Position numbers and translations under genes: made by a program. Shown piece by piece: positions 34,220 through 43,786 of a DNA stretch of 64,000 nucleotides. Each line of letters opens with the position of its first letter. Positions within the stretch are counted from its first letter, which is position 1. Below the pieces are notes generated by a model. That model made no database searches, had not been told where the DNA came from, and worked only from the letters and a program-made list of their open reading frames with translations. This stretch comes from Pseudomonadota bacterium (GTDB lineage Bacteria > Pseudomonadota > Gammaproteobacteria > Halothiobacillales > Halothiobacillaceae): assembly GCA_021801265.1 (NCBI GenBank), contig JAJYYE010000012.1:229096-293095 (forward strand), in the 5' to 3' direction.

Positions 34220-35995
34220 ATGGCAACCATAGAAACCCTCACCCTGCCCGACATCGGTAATTTCGAACACTTGGAAGTGATCGAGGTACTGATGACCGCT
34301 GGGCAAAACATTGAAGCCGAAACCGCCCTGCTCACGCTGGAATCCGATAAAGCCACAATGGAAATTCCCGCGCCCAAGGCGGGAAAGGTCGTTGATGTGC
34401 TCATTAAAATCGGCGACAAAATCAGCCAAGGCGATCCCATAGCCACGCTGGAAGTCGCCGATGCAGCCAGCACCAAAGAGGATACCCGCCGTGTTACCGC
34501 CGCCGCAAAAACCGAAGCCCTCACAGCTGCGGTACCTGCCGCGACGTCTGGTTCAGCGCCCAAGCCCAATCAAACCGCCGATCATCAGTGCGACGTGCTC
34601 GTCTTGGGCGCAGGCCCCGGCGGTTATACCGCTGCCTTTCGTGCTGCCGATTTAGGCAAAAATGTCATCCTGATTGAACGCTATGAAAAAATTGGCGGTG
34701 TTTGCCTGAATGTCGGCTGCATTCCTTCCAAGGCCTTACTGCACGTATCGAATATTTTGAATGAAACCCGCGAGATGGGCAGTCACGGCATCACGTTTGC
34801 CGAGCCCAAAATTGATGTAGCGGGTCTGCGTAATTTCAAAAACGGCGTGATCAACAAACTCACGGGCGGCCTGACGCAATTAGCCAAGCAACGCAAGGTT
34901 ATGGTACTGCATGGCGTGGCCGAGTTTATCAACCCACAGCAAGTACAAATCACCGCGACCGATGGCATTAAAACCACCGTGCAATTCGAACATGCCGTGA
35001 TTGCGGCAGGCTCGCAACCGGTCAAGCTGCCCTTTATTCCGCACGACGATCCTCGCGTGATTGATTCAACCGGCGCGCTCGAATTAGCCGATATTCCCGC
35101 CCGTATGCTCGTGATTGGTGGTGGCATTATTGGCTTGGAAATGGCTCAGGTGTACGCCGCGCTGGGCACAAAAATCACGATCGTTGAGCTGGCTGACACG
35201 ATTATTCCGGGTGCGGATAAAGACCTTGTGCGCCCCCTGTTAAAGGACATCAAAAAGCGCTACGAGGCCATCTATTTGGGCAGCAAAGTGACTGCGGTGA
35301 CGGCCCATCCCGACGCGCTTGAAGTACATTTTGCAGGCAAAGACGCCCCCGCCACCGACCGCTTCGATAAAATCCTTGTGGCTGTTGGCCGCGTACCGAA
35401 TGGCCGCAAGCTGAATGCCGAAGCCGCTGGCGTGACCGTCAATGAACGCGGATTTATCCCCGTCGATGAACGCTTACAAACCAATGTGCCGCATATTTAT
35501 GCGATTGGCGATATTGTGGGCCAGCCTATGTTGGCGCACAAAGCGGTGCATGAGGGTAAAGTTGCGGCTGAAGTCATTTGTGGCATGAAATCAGCGTTCA
35601 CCCCCATCACGATTCCGGGTGTGGCCTACACCGACCCAGAAATCGCCTGGGCAGGCAAAACCGAAGATCAGCTCAAAGCTGAGGGCATCGAATATGAGAA
35701 AGGGGCATTCCCTTGGGCAGCCTCGGGCCGTTCGCTCAGCATTGGCCGTGATGAAGGTCTCACCAAAGCAATGTTTTGCGCCAAAACCCACCGATTATTG
35801 GGCGTGGGCATCACGGGTCCTAACGCGGGTGAATTAATCGCTGAAGCGGTATTGGCGATGGAAATGGGGGCCGATATGGCTGACATCGCACTCACCATTC
35901 ACCCGCACCCCACACTTTCTGAAACGCTGGGATTCGCCGCAGAAATGGCCGAAGGGACGATTACCGATCTATTGCCGCCGAAGAAAAGGAATTAA
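34220..35995 (+). CDS. lpdA: dihydrolipoamide dehydrogenase with N-terminal lipoyl domain (PDH E3)
   Basis: Flavoprotein that reoxidises dihydrolipoamide with NAD. 591 residues against about 475 in plain E3, because of an added N-terminal lipoyl domain (LESDKATMEIPAPKAGKVVD, lipoyl Lys about 45) and an Ala/Thr linker to about 120. Then come the FAD motif VLGAGPGGYTAAFRAADLGK, redox-active cysteines in GGVCLNVGCIPSK, NAD motif VIGGGIIGLEMAQVYAALG and the C-terminal active-site His-Glu (HPHPTLSE). The lipoyl domain is close to that of aceF, so an in-operon duplication is likely. It starts 14 bases after aceF. Confidence 0.96.
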   Translation: MATIETLTLPDIGNFEHLEVIEVLMTAGQNIEAETALLTLESDKATMEIPAPKAGKVVDVLIKIGDKISQGDPIATLEVADAASTKEDTRRVTAAAKTEALTAAVPAATSGSAPKPNQTADHQCDVLVLGAGPGGYTAAFRAADLGKNVILIERYEKIGGVCLNVGCIPSKALLHVSNILNETREMGSHGITFAEPKIDVAGLRNFKNGVINKLTGGLTQLAKQRKVMVLHGVAEFINPQQVQITATDGIKTTVQFEHAVIAAGSQPVKLPFIPHDDPRVIDSTGALELADIPARMLVIGGGIIGLEMAQVYAALGTKITIVELADTIIPGADKDLVRPLLKDIKKRYEAIYLGSKVTAVTAHPDALEVHFAGKDAPATDRFDKILVAVGRVPNGRKLNAEAAGVTVNERGFIPVDERLQTNVPHIYAIGDIVGQPMLAHKAVHEGKVAAEVICGMKSAFTPITIPGVAYTDPEIAWAGKTEDQLKAEGIEYEKGAFPWAASGRSLSIGRDEGLTKAMFCAKTHRLLGVGITGPNAGELIAEAVLAMEMGADMADIALTIHPHPTLSETLGFAAEMAEGTITDLLPPKKRN

Positions 35996-36383
35996 ACCAG
36001 GGCCAGATCAATGAGTCGCATGAATTTTCGGTAATGACGCTGAAGCGCCAAGTGTTCTTATCAATCAAGGGGTTGATTTTTTGATCATACTTGACGTGTT
36101 ATTGAATTAACCCACCCTGTTCATTCATAAATACTATTCATTATAAAAAAATTACAAAATTCGTTATCCTCTTGAAATTCAGATGGTTTGTCATTTCTCA
36201 GCCTGCACAGGGTAGTGAAAAACGTCATACGCATTGGTGCGACAAGATAAAAATGGGGAAAAACCGCAGTTTACACAGCGTAAATAAGGATTATGAGCCC
36301 ATTTTTAACACTGTATTGCCGGGTGCACGGGTTTTCAACCCGCCTGTTAATCCAAAATCCACCGTTAATCGAGCGATAACATA
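35996..36383. other. non-coding stretch with part of a dispersed repeat
   Basis: About 390 bases. The segment 36060-36170 is AT-rich and probably holds the promoter for the genes to the right. The end (36314-36355) resembles 61611-61655, and GCCTGTTAATCCA at 36335-36347 also occurs in the prfC hairpin. A short frame at 36172-36387 has no ribosome site and is not accepted. Confidence 0.4.
36314..36355. repeat. dispersed repeat, copy 1 of 2
   Basis: The segment beginning GTATTGCCGGGTGCAC and including TTTTCAACCC and GTTAATCCAAAATCC aligns with 61611-61655 with scattered changes and a two-base gap. It lies just before the TauE/SafE gene. Confidence 0.4.
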
Positions 36384-37175
36384 TTGATTGAATACAGTGT
36401 TTTTATTCTGCTGGGCGTTTTTTCAGGATTGGCCGCCGGCTTGTTGGGCATTGGCGGTGGACTGGTTGTCGTGCCCATTTTACTGATGCTGTTCCCCCTC
36501 ATTGGTCTGCAAGACAACGGGCATCTGGTACATTTAGCGATTGGCACTTCGCTGGCCACCATCATGTTTTCCTCTATGGCATCAATTTACACGCACCATA
36601 AATATCAGGGTATTTTGTGGTCATTGTTCGCCAAAATTGCGCCGGGTATCGTGATTGGTTCGATCGTGGGCGCATCAATCGCCCATTTTTTACCCGGTGA
36701 ACTCTTGAAAAAAATCTTCGGTGTTTTGGAAGTTCTTATCGCGCTGCAAATGGGGCTGGGCAAGCAACCTGCGGCCCATCGCACCCTGCCGGGAGCCATT
36801 CCCCTAAACGCGCTTGGCATCACCGTGGGTGGCATCGGCACAATCATGGGCATGGGGGGCGGCGCCATGACGACCCCATTTTTCATGTGGTGTAATGTCA
36901 CGGCACGCAACGCCATCGCCACCAGTGCGGCGATTGGTTTGCCCACCTCTTTAGCGGGCGCGGCAGGGTATGTGGTGACGGGCTGGGGCGTGCCGGATTT
37001 ACCCGCGTGGTCGCTGGGCTATATTTATCTGCCCGCCCTGCTCGGCATCGTGATCCCGAGCCTGATTTTTGCCCCCATTGGCGCAAACCTCACGCATAAA
37101 CTGCCCGCAACAACGCTCAAACGCATTTTTGCGGTTGTGCTCGTGATTTTCGGCATCAATATGTTGGTACATTAA
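36384..37175 (+). CDS. TauE/SafE-family sulfite/sulfonate exporter-like permease
   Basis: Inner-membrane protein of about eight helices, 263 residues. The paired family motifs are GLAAGLLGIGGGLVVVPILL in the first half and GTIMGMGGGAMTTPFFMWCN in the second. TauE/SafE members are thought to move sulfite, sulfoacetate or other sulfur anions. The start is TTG 36384; the only in-frame stop upstream is at 36366-36368, so no ATG is possible nearby. It is followed by coaD after three bases, so they share a transcript, although their roles are unrelated. Confidence 0.85.
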   Translation: MIEYSVFILLGVFSGLAAGLLGIGGGLVVVPILLMLFPLIGLQDNGHLVHLAIGTSLATIMFSSMASIYTHHKYQGILWSLFAKIAPGIVIGSIVGASIAHFLPGELLKKIFGVLEVLIALQMGLGKQPAAHRTLPGAIPLNALGITVGGIGTIMGMGGGAMTTPFFMWCNVTARNAIATSAAIGLPTSLAGAAGYVVTGWGVPDLPAWSLGYIYLPALLGIVIPSLIFAPIGANLTHKLPATTLKRIFAVVLVIFGINMLVH

Positions 37176-37178
37176 TCG

Positions 37179-37661
37179 ATGAAACGCGCCATCTATCCCG
37201 GCACATTCGACCCCATCACCCTGGGTCACATTGATGTGGCGTGTCGCGCGGCCAAGTTATTCGACGAAGTGATCATTGCCGTCGCCGCCGCCTCCACCAA
37301 AACGCCCCTGTTTGATTTGGCCGAACGCACGGCGCTCGCCGAACAGGCATTGCTGGACTATCCAACCATTCGGGTCATGTCATTTGCCGGATTATTGGTG
37401 GATTTTGTGCATGAACACGATGCACATGCGATTGTCCGGGGATTGCGTGCCGTCTCTGATTTCGAGTTTGAAATTCAAATGGCGGCCGTTAACCGACGAC
37501 TGGCACCCGATATCGAAACGGTCTTTCTTTCACCGACTGAAGAATTGGGGTTCGTGTCTTCCAGCATCGTGCGCGAACTGGCACGGCTCAATGGCAACGT
37601 CGAAACCTTCGTACCGGCACATGTCGCCATAGCACTCAAAGCACGTTGCGCATGCAGCTAA
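37179..37661 (+). CDS. coaD: phosphopantetheine adenylyltransferase
   Basis: Fourth step of CoA synthesis, joining AMP to 4'-phosphopantetheine. 160 residues. The nucleotidyltransferase motif YPGTFDPITLGHIDV with TxGH, the substrate loop IVRGLRAVSDFEFEIQMA and the ATP loop FVSSSIVREL are all present. Follows the TauE/SafE gene by three bases. Confidence 0.97.
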   Translation: MKRAIYPGTFDPITLGHIDVACRAAKLFDEVIIAVAAASTKTPLFDLAERTALAEQALLDYPTIRVMSFAGLLVDFVHEHDAHAIVRGLRAVSDFEFEIQMAAVNRRLAPDIETVFLSPTEELGFVSSSIVRELARLNGNVETFVPAHVAIALKARCACS

Positions 37662-37681
37662 ACACCCTGGAATTGTGCTAA

Positions 37682-37987
<306 letters not shown>

Positions 37988-38408
37988 CTTTGGCGCCTGA
38001 TTCAAGCACCTGCAAACTAAAAACAACATTCATCTGCCATCGCCGCATGGCACAAAATGGCACTCATCACATTGGGTACAAATGCAAAGCTGGCGTAAGC
38101 CCGCGTCGTTGGGGGTGAATCCCCTCCTCCACAGCATACGCATCCACAGAGCGAAGTGCCCAATCCAAAACCTATACGCATCTACGCCAGCTCGTAACCC
38201 AGAGAAGGCGTGGCTGCATCTGCTGCATGTGTTTCACACTTCATCTGGGTCGCTTGCTGCACCATGACAGTTGTGGGCAAACTTGTGTCGCGACTAATGC
38301 CGCAAAGAGGGGAAATAGAGGGCAATCGAGTGCGGGGAGGGCATTTGCTATCAGGGGCTCCTTAATAAAAATTCGGCTTTTTTAATTTAAAGATGAGACT
38401 CAAATTAC
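37988..38408. other. non-coding stretch with nested inverted repeats
   Basis: No gene. Base-pairing potential is high: AGCTGGCGTA (38088-38097) matches TACGCCAGCT (38183-38192), enclosing a GGGG-loop-CCCC hairpin near 38110-38130. Next to it ACCCAGA (38197-38203) matches TCTGGGT (38244-38250). This could be a structured RNA or 3' regulatory region, but I cannot match it to tmRNA, SRP RNA, 6S RNA or a known riboswitch by eye. Confidence 0.35.
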
Positions 38409-38666
38409 TGCGGCAAAAGCGCGCTTCAATCGCTTCGGTCAGCGTTTCAAACCACGCCGAATCGATGTCATCAACGGATAACCCCAAATAAAACCAATCC
38501 TCCAAGGCGGTGAGCAATAACACACGCCCATCGAATCAAGCTCAGGCAGCGCACCCGGTAGCGTCGTATCGGTGCTCATCAAGCGTAGGGGAATGGATAA
38601 ACCCAAGGTTTCAATCACGGTGGCACGAACATCGGTAAAAGGCACTGAATCGTCAGCGGTACTCAT
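38409..38666 (-). pseudogene. decayed copy of the acyl carrier protein gene
   Basis: Starts MSTADDSVPFTDVRATVIET and runs through LGLSIPLRLMSTDTTLPGAL to LDSMGV, matching the intact carrier protein at 41711-41977 at most positions. A single-base loss near 38520-38527 then shifts the frame; in the other frame the match resumes as LLLTALEDWFYLGLSVDDID and SAWFETLTEAIEAR. A nine-base gap lies near the end. The phosphopantetheine serine codon survives, but no complete protein can be made. Confidence 0.85.
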
Positions 38667-38674
38667 CTCACTTG

Positions 38675-38808
38675 CTACTGTGAAACGTTGGGGTTGAGAA
38701 CCGTTTTGCCACGAAGACAGGGTTCAGGGCAGCGGGAATAGCGATGCTGCCATCCGCTGGTTGCCGGTTTTCAAGCAAGGCCACCGTTCGTTCGCCCGAC
38801 CGACCACA
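38675..38808 (-). pseudogene. decayed 3' fragment of a second serS copy
   Basis: On the minus strand two frames read TVALLENRQPADGSIAIPAA-LNP and RGKTVLNPNVSQ, the end of seryl-tRNA synthetase (intact copy here: [30 protein letters not shown]). A frameshift separates them and everything 5' of about codon 390 is gone. It precedes the decayed acp exactly as intact serS precedes acp, so both remnants come from one duplicated block. Confidence 0.75.
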
Positions 38809-38969
38809 TAAGGAACTTGCCATAGGTAAAGCAGCCTCTTAAAAATGCAAGGAATGGCCTGGGAATAAACACACACTCCTTTTCGTATACCGGATGATGA
38901 CGGATTTTTCCGAATTCATTATGGGGATAATTTAGGGTATTCACGCAGATTAAATCGGGAGATTATTCA

Positions 38970-39407
38970 ATGAAATCATATCAACTCGCTGCCCTGGCTT
39001 TGGCCTTGGTGTCAGGGAATGTCCTGGCCGGACCGCTCGAGGAAGCCAAGCAACACGTGCAAGCTATCGCAGCAGGTGATGTCGCTCAGATCGTGGCAAC
39101 CTACGCCGCCGATGCGAATTTGTACTGGATTGGCGGCCCTTTGGATGGCAATTATTCCGGTATGGATAACATCACAGGGGTTTGGCAAAAGTTCACGAAA
39201 TCCCAAGGGACATTCAAGGCGACCATCGACCACGTTCAAGAAGCGATCAATCCCAAAGGAGCTACGGTGACCGCCGATGTCTTATTCGAAGGCAAACAGA
39301 CGGTTAAAGTCCGCTATGTGATGAGTTATCGGGAAGGCAAGTTGATCGCAGAAACGTGGCAGATCGATCCGAAGCGGGATGTAAAGTCAGCATATTCATT
39401 CCGATGA
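38970..39407 (+). CDS. secreted NTF2/SnoaL-like protein
   Basis: 145 residues. A signal peptide (LAALALALVSGNVLA, cut near residue 20) precedes a domain with GDVAQIVATYAADANLYWIG and VRYVMSYREGKLIAETWQID, typical of the NTF2-like (DUF4440/SnoaL) cone fold. Such exported members have no assigned reaction. GGGAG lies eight bases before the ATG and a clear terminator follows, so it is a single-gene unit. Confidence 0.75.
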   Translation: MKSYQLAALALALVSGNVLAGPLEEAKQHVQAIAAGDVAQIVATYAADANLYWIGGPLDGNYSGMDNITGVWQKFTKSQGTFKATIDHVQEAINPKGATVTADVLFEGKQTVKVRYVMSYREGKLIAETWQIDPKRDVKSAYSFR

Positions 39408-39440
39408 TCAATCCATTCAATCTCTGAAAGATCGACTATT

Positions 39441-39478
39441 CTCGATAGGTGATCAAACCGATCGAGCCTTTTTTTTTC
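39441..39478 (+). terminator. rho-independent terminator after the NTF2-like gene
   Basis: CTCGATAGGT (39441-39450) pairs with ACCGATCGAG with one A-G mismatch around a GATCAA loop. Two C and a run of eight or nine T follow. This is the strongest terminator in the window; it separates the NTF2-like gene from the AcfC-like gene. Confidence 0.9.
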
Positions 39479-39495
39479 GTCTATGAGGACAACCC

Positions 39496-40263
39496 ATGTT
39501 CAACAGAATTTTTGGTATTCTGGGATTTTTCGCGCTGGCCATCAGCAGTATTTCATCAGCGCAGGCGCAGGAAACGCTTTATGTGTATGGCCCAGGCGGA
39601 CCCGCACCTGCCATGATGGAAGCGGCGGCCGCATTTGAAAAAATGACGGGCACCAAAGTCGAGGTGACCGCTGGCCCAACGCCCAAATGGATTGAGCAAG
39701 CAAAAACCCAGGGCGACGTCATTTTCAGTGGTTCTGAAAATATGATGACGGATTTCACCAACCAGCTCGAGGGACAAATCAAGGCTGACCAAGTGATTCC
39801 CCTGTATTTACGGCCAATGGCTATCTTGGTTCGCCCCGGAAACCCGAATAAAATCAAGGGCTTTAAGGATATTCTCAAACCGGGCACCAAAGTATTGGTT
39901 GTGCAAGGCGCGGGGCAAACCGGCGCTTGGGAAGATATCGCCGGTCGGTTGGGCAGTATCAAAACCGTTAAAGCGCTGCGCAGCAATATTGTCGCCTATG
40001 CCAATAACAGTGCCTTGGCCAAACAGGCCTGGATTAATCAACCCGATATTGATGCTTGGCTGATCTACAACATCTGGCAAGTCGCGAACCCGAAATTGGC
40101 CGACGTGGTAAAAATTGAACCGCAGTATGCGATTTATCGGGATGCCGGCGTTGTGCTGACTCAACGTGCTGAAGCGAAGCCCGAAGCCAAAGCGTTTATC
40201 GCGTTTCTGCAATCGAAACAAGGTGAGAAAATCTTTGTGAAATGGGGCTGGAAGGCCAATTGA
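39496..40263 (+). CDS. AcfC-like periplasmic substrate-binding protein
   Basis: 255 residues with a signal peptide (ILGFFALAISSISSAQA, cut near 25). The mature start ETLYVYGPGGPAPAMMEAAA and KVEVTAGPTPKWIEQAKTQG, VIFSGSENMM match the accessory-colonization-factor AcfC branch of the molybdate/sulfate-type type 2 periplasmic-binding fold. No permease or ATPase is nearby, so it may scavenge an anion for a distant transporter or serve in sensing. GAGG lies seven bases before the ATG. Next comes an ECF sigma gene after 66 bases. Confidence 0.8.
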   Translation: MFNRIFGILGFFALAISSISSAQAQETLYVYGPGGPAPAMMEAAAAFEKMTGTKVEVTAGPTPKWIEQAKTQGDVIFSGSENMMTDFTNQLEGQIKADQVIPLYLRPMAILVRPGNPNKIKGFKDILKPGTKVLVVQGAGQTGAWEDIAGRLGSIKTVKALRSNIVAYANNSALAKQAWINQPDIDAWLIYNIWQVANPKLADVVKIEPQYAIYRDAGVVLTQRAEAKPEAKAFIAFLQSKQGEKIFVKWGWKAN

Positions 40264-40329
40264 GTCGACAAAAACCGGAGTCTCCGTGCTGAATTCACTT
40301 GGACCTCATCATCGGGGCCGCTGGCCGCG

Positions 40330-40833
40330 ATGAATCATCATGACGCGATTACCACCTGTATTCCCCGGTTGCGGCGGTATGCACTGGTCCTGCTTGGCGA
40401 TCGTCATCGCGCCGACGATTTAGTGCAAGACACGCTTGAGCGCGCTTTGCAGAAATTTCATTTGTGGCGTAGCGAGTCCGAGATTCGACCTTGGCTTTTT
40501 AGCGTCATGCATAATCTTCATGTCGATCAGTATCGAACCCAACCCAGACACCTTGACCCCTTGGACACACTCGGGTTCGAGCTCTCAACCCGAGCAACCC
40601 AAGAAGATGCGCTAACAATGCGCGATTTACTGCAGCAACTCAGCCAATTGCCGGATGAGCAACGCAGTATTTTGCTGCTTGTCGCGGTCGAGCAGCTTGC
40701 CTATAAAGATATCGCCCGAATTCTTGGCATCCCCATCGGCACGGTGATGTCTCGATTATCACGCGCCCGTGAACACCTGCGGCGCATCCAGGAAGAAGCG
40801 GCACCCACCCCGCACTTAAAGGTGATGACATGA
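40330..40833 (+). CDS. ECF-type RNA polymerase sigma factor
   Basis: 167 residues. Region 2 reads LLGDRHRADDLVQDTLERAL and RPWLFSVMHNLHVDQYR; region 4 reads LPDEQRSILLLVAVEQLAYK-DIARILGIPIGTVMSRLSRA. These are standard for extracytoplasmic-function sigma factors. Its last four bases overlap the start of the anti-sigma gene (ATGA), the usual arrangement of a sigma/anti-sigma pair. Its regulon may include the neighbouring exported proteins, but I saw no shared promoter motif. Confidence 0.92.
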   Translation: MNHHDAITTCIPRLRRYALVLLGDRHRADDLVQDTLERALQKFHLWRSESEIRPWLFSVMHNLHVDQYRTQPRHLDPLDTLGFELSTRATQEDALTMRDLLQQLSQLPDEQRSILLLVAVEQLAYKDIARILGIPIGTVMSRLSRAREHLRRIQEEAAPTPHLKVMT

Positions 40834-41651
40834 CCCCCTCCTCCATCACGGAACATGAGCTACATGCGTACATCGATGGGCAACTCCCACCTGAACGCCT
40901 CGCAGACGTTGAAGGGTATTTACGGGATCACCCCGAACAAGCGCGGAGAGTTCTCGCGTATCGACATCAAACCGACTCGCTTCAGCAGATGTTTGAACCG
41001 ATGCTGGAGGAATCCCCCCCTAACCGCTTTCATCGCCCGCAGCGAAATCCACTCGCCCTGCACGGACGATGGTCTCTTGCGGCATCCGTCATCCTCTCTG
41101 TCTCAACGGGTATTTTGATTGGCTGGCTGCTCCGCGATGCGCAGACCCAACCCACGGGCGCGGGCGACATTACAGCGTTCAACACGGCCAACAACGCAAC
41201 GACGCACAACACAGCCGCCTTAAATCTTGCCCGCCGTGCCGCCATCGCCCACGCCGTGTATAGCCCGGACATGCGGCATCCAGTCGAAATTAATGCCAAT
41301 CATGAAGATCAATTGGTGACATGGCTGTCTAATCGCCTCGGCGTTTCCCTGACGCCCCCGAAGTTGAGCACGCTGGGCTACACCTTAATTGGCGGAAGGT
41401 TATTACCCGGCAATGATGGGCCAGTCGCTCAATTCATGTATCACAACGCGGCAGGAAAACGCGTAACGCTGTACATCACCCATGAAGCCAAAGACGACAA
41501 AACCACGGCATTTCAATTCGCGCAAGAAGGGCCAATCGGCGTATTTTTCTGGATTGATCGTGGCTTCGGTTACGCGATTTCAGCGGGCGCTGATCAACAG
41601 GAGCTCGGACGGATTGCTGTCGCGGTGTACGATCAACTACCGATTAAATAG
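40830..41651 (+). CDS. transmembrane anti-sigma factor
   Basis: 273 residues overlapping the sigma gene by four bases. A cytoplasmic N-terminal part (ITEHELHAYIDGQLPPERLA) resembles anti-sigma domains but lacks the HxxxCxxC zinc motif. One membrane helix follows (SLAASVILSVSTGILIGWLL, about 88-107), and a periplasmic domain with LVTWLSNRLGVSLTPPKLS and YTLIGGRLLPGNDGPVAQFM. That periplasmic pattern is shared by proteobacterial anti-sigma factors of unknown signal. Probably holds the sigma factor at the membrane until an envelope signal arrives. Confidence 0.88.
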   Translation: MTPSSITEHELHAYIDGQLPPERLADVEGYLRDHPEQARRVLAYRHQTDSLQQMFEPMLEESPPNRFHRPQRNPLALHGRWSLAASVILSVSTGILIGWLLRDAQTQPTGAGDITAFNTANNATTHNTAALNLARRAAIAHAVYSPDMRHPVEINANHEDQLVTWLSNRLGVSLTPPKLSTLGYTLIGGRLLPGNDGPVAQFMYHNAAGKRVTLYITHEAKDDKTTAFQFAQEGPIGVFFWIDRGFGYAISAGADQQELGRIAVAVYDQLPIK

Positions 41652-41710
41652 TCGGGCCAGACGCATCGCGCAGGGACAAGCCATCTGGCATGATTGATCG
41701 CGTTGGGCTT

Positions 41711-43284
<1,574 letters not shown>

Positions 43285-43306
43285 TTAACCTTGATAAATC
43301 AAATAA

Positions 43307-43786
43307 CTACACAATGTATTGAACTTGCATAATTTCAAAAATTCGCTTGCCGCCCGGTGTTTCGATCGTGACTTCATCACCCACCGATTTCCCAACGAGC
43401 GCTCGCGCAATCGGCGAATGAATGGAAAGCATGTTGAGTTTGATATCCGCCTCGTCATCACCCACGATCTTGTAGGTAATTTCTTCATCGGTATCAATGT
43501 CCAATACTTGGGTGGTCGCGCCGAAAATCACCTTGTCTGAAGGAGGAATCCGTGAAATATCAATAATATGAGCATGAGAAAGCTTGGCTTCAATTTCCTT
43601 GATTCGGCCTTCCACAAATCCCTGTTCCTCTCGTGCCGCATGATATTCGGCATTTTCTTTTAAATCACCCAACTCACGCGCCTCGGCAATGGCCTGAATA
43701 ATGCGCGGGCGCTCAATACTGCGCAATTGCTTGAGTTCCGCTTCGAGTTTGGCCGCTCCGGCCGTCGTCATGGGGGTTTGTTGCAT
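43307..43786 (-). CDS. greA: transcription elongation factor GreA
   Basis: Rescues backtracked RNA polymerase by stimulating transcript cleavage. 159 residues from ATG 43786 ([20 protein letters not shown]). Tip acidic residues lie in [23 protein letters not shown] sequence, and the C-terminal FKBP-like domain has [20 protein letters not shown]. The start overlaps the carB stop by one base (TAATG), so translation is coupled. Four earlier codons (MCRL) are in frame but lie within carB. Confidence 0.96.
   Translation of the reverse strand: MQQTPMTTAGAAKLEAELKQLRSIERPRIIQAIAEARELGDLKENAEYHAAREEQGFVEGRIKEIEAKLSHAHIIDISRIPPSDKVIFGATTQVLDIDTDEEITYKIVGDDEADIKLNMLSIHSPIARALVGKSVGDEVTIETPGGKRIFEIMQVQYIV

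Noticed and set aside
36172..36387. 71-codon rightward frame before the TauE/SafE gene
   Set aside because: No ribosome site, odd composition, overlaps the TTG start and a repeat.
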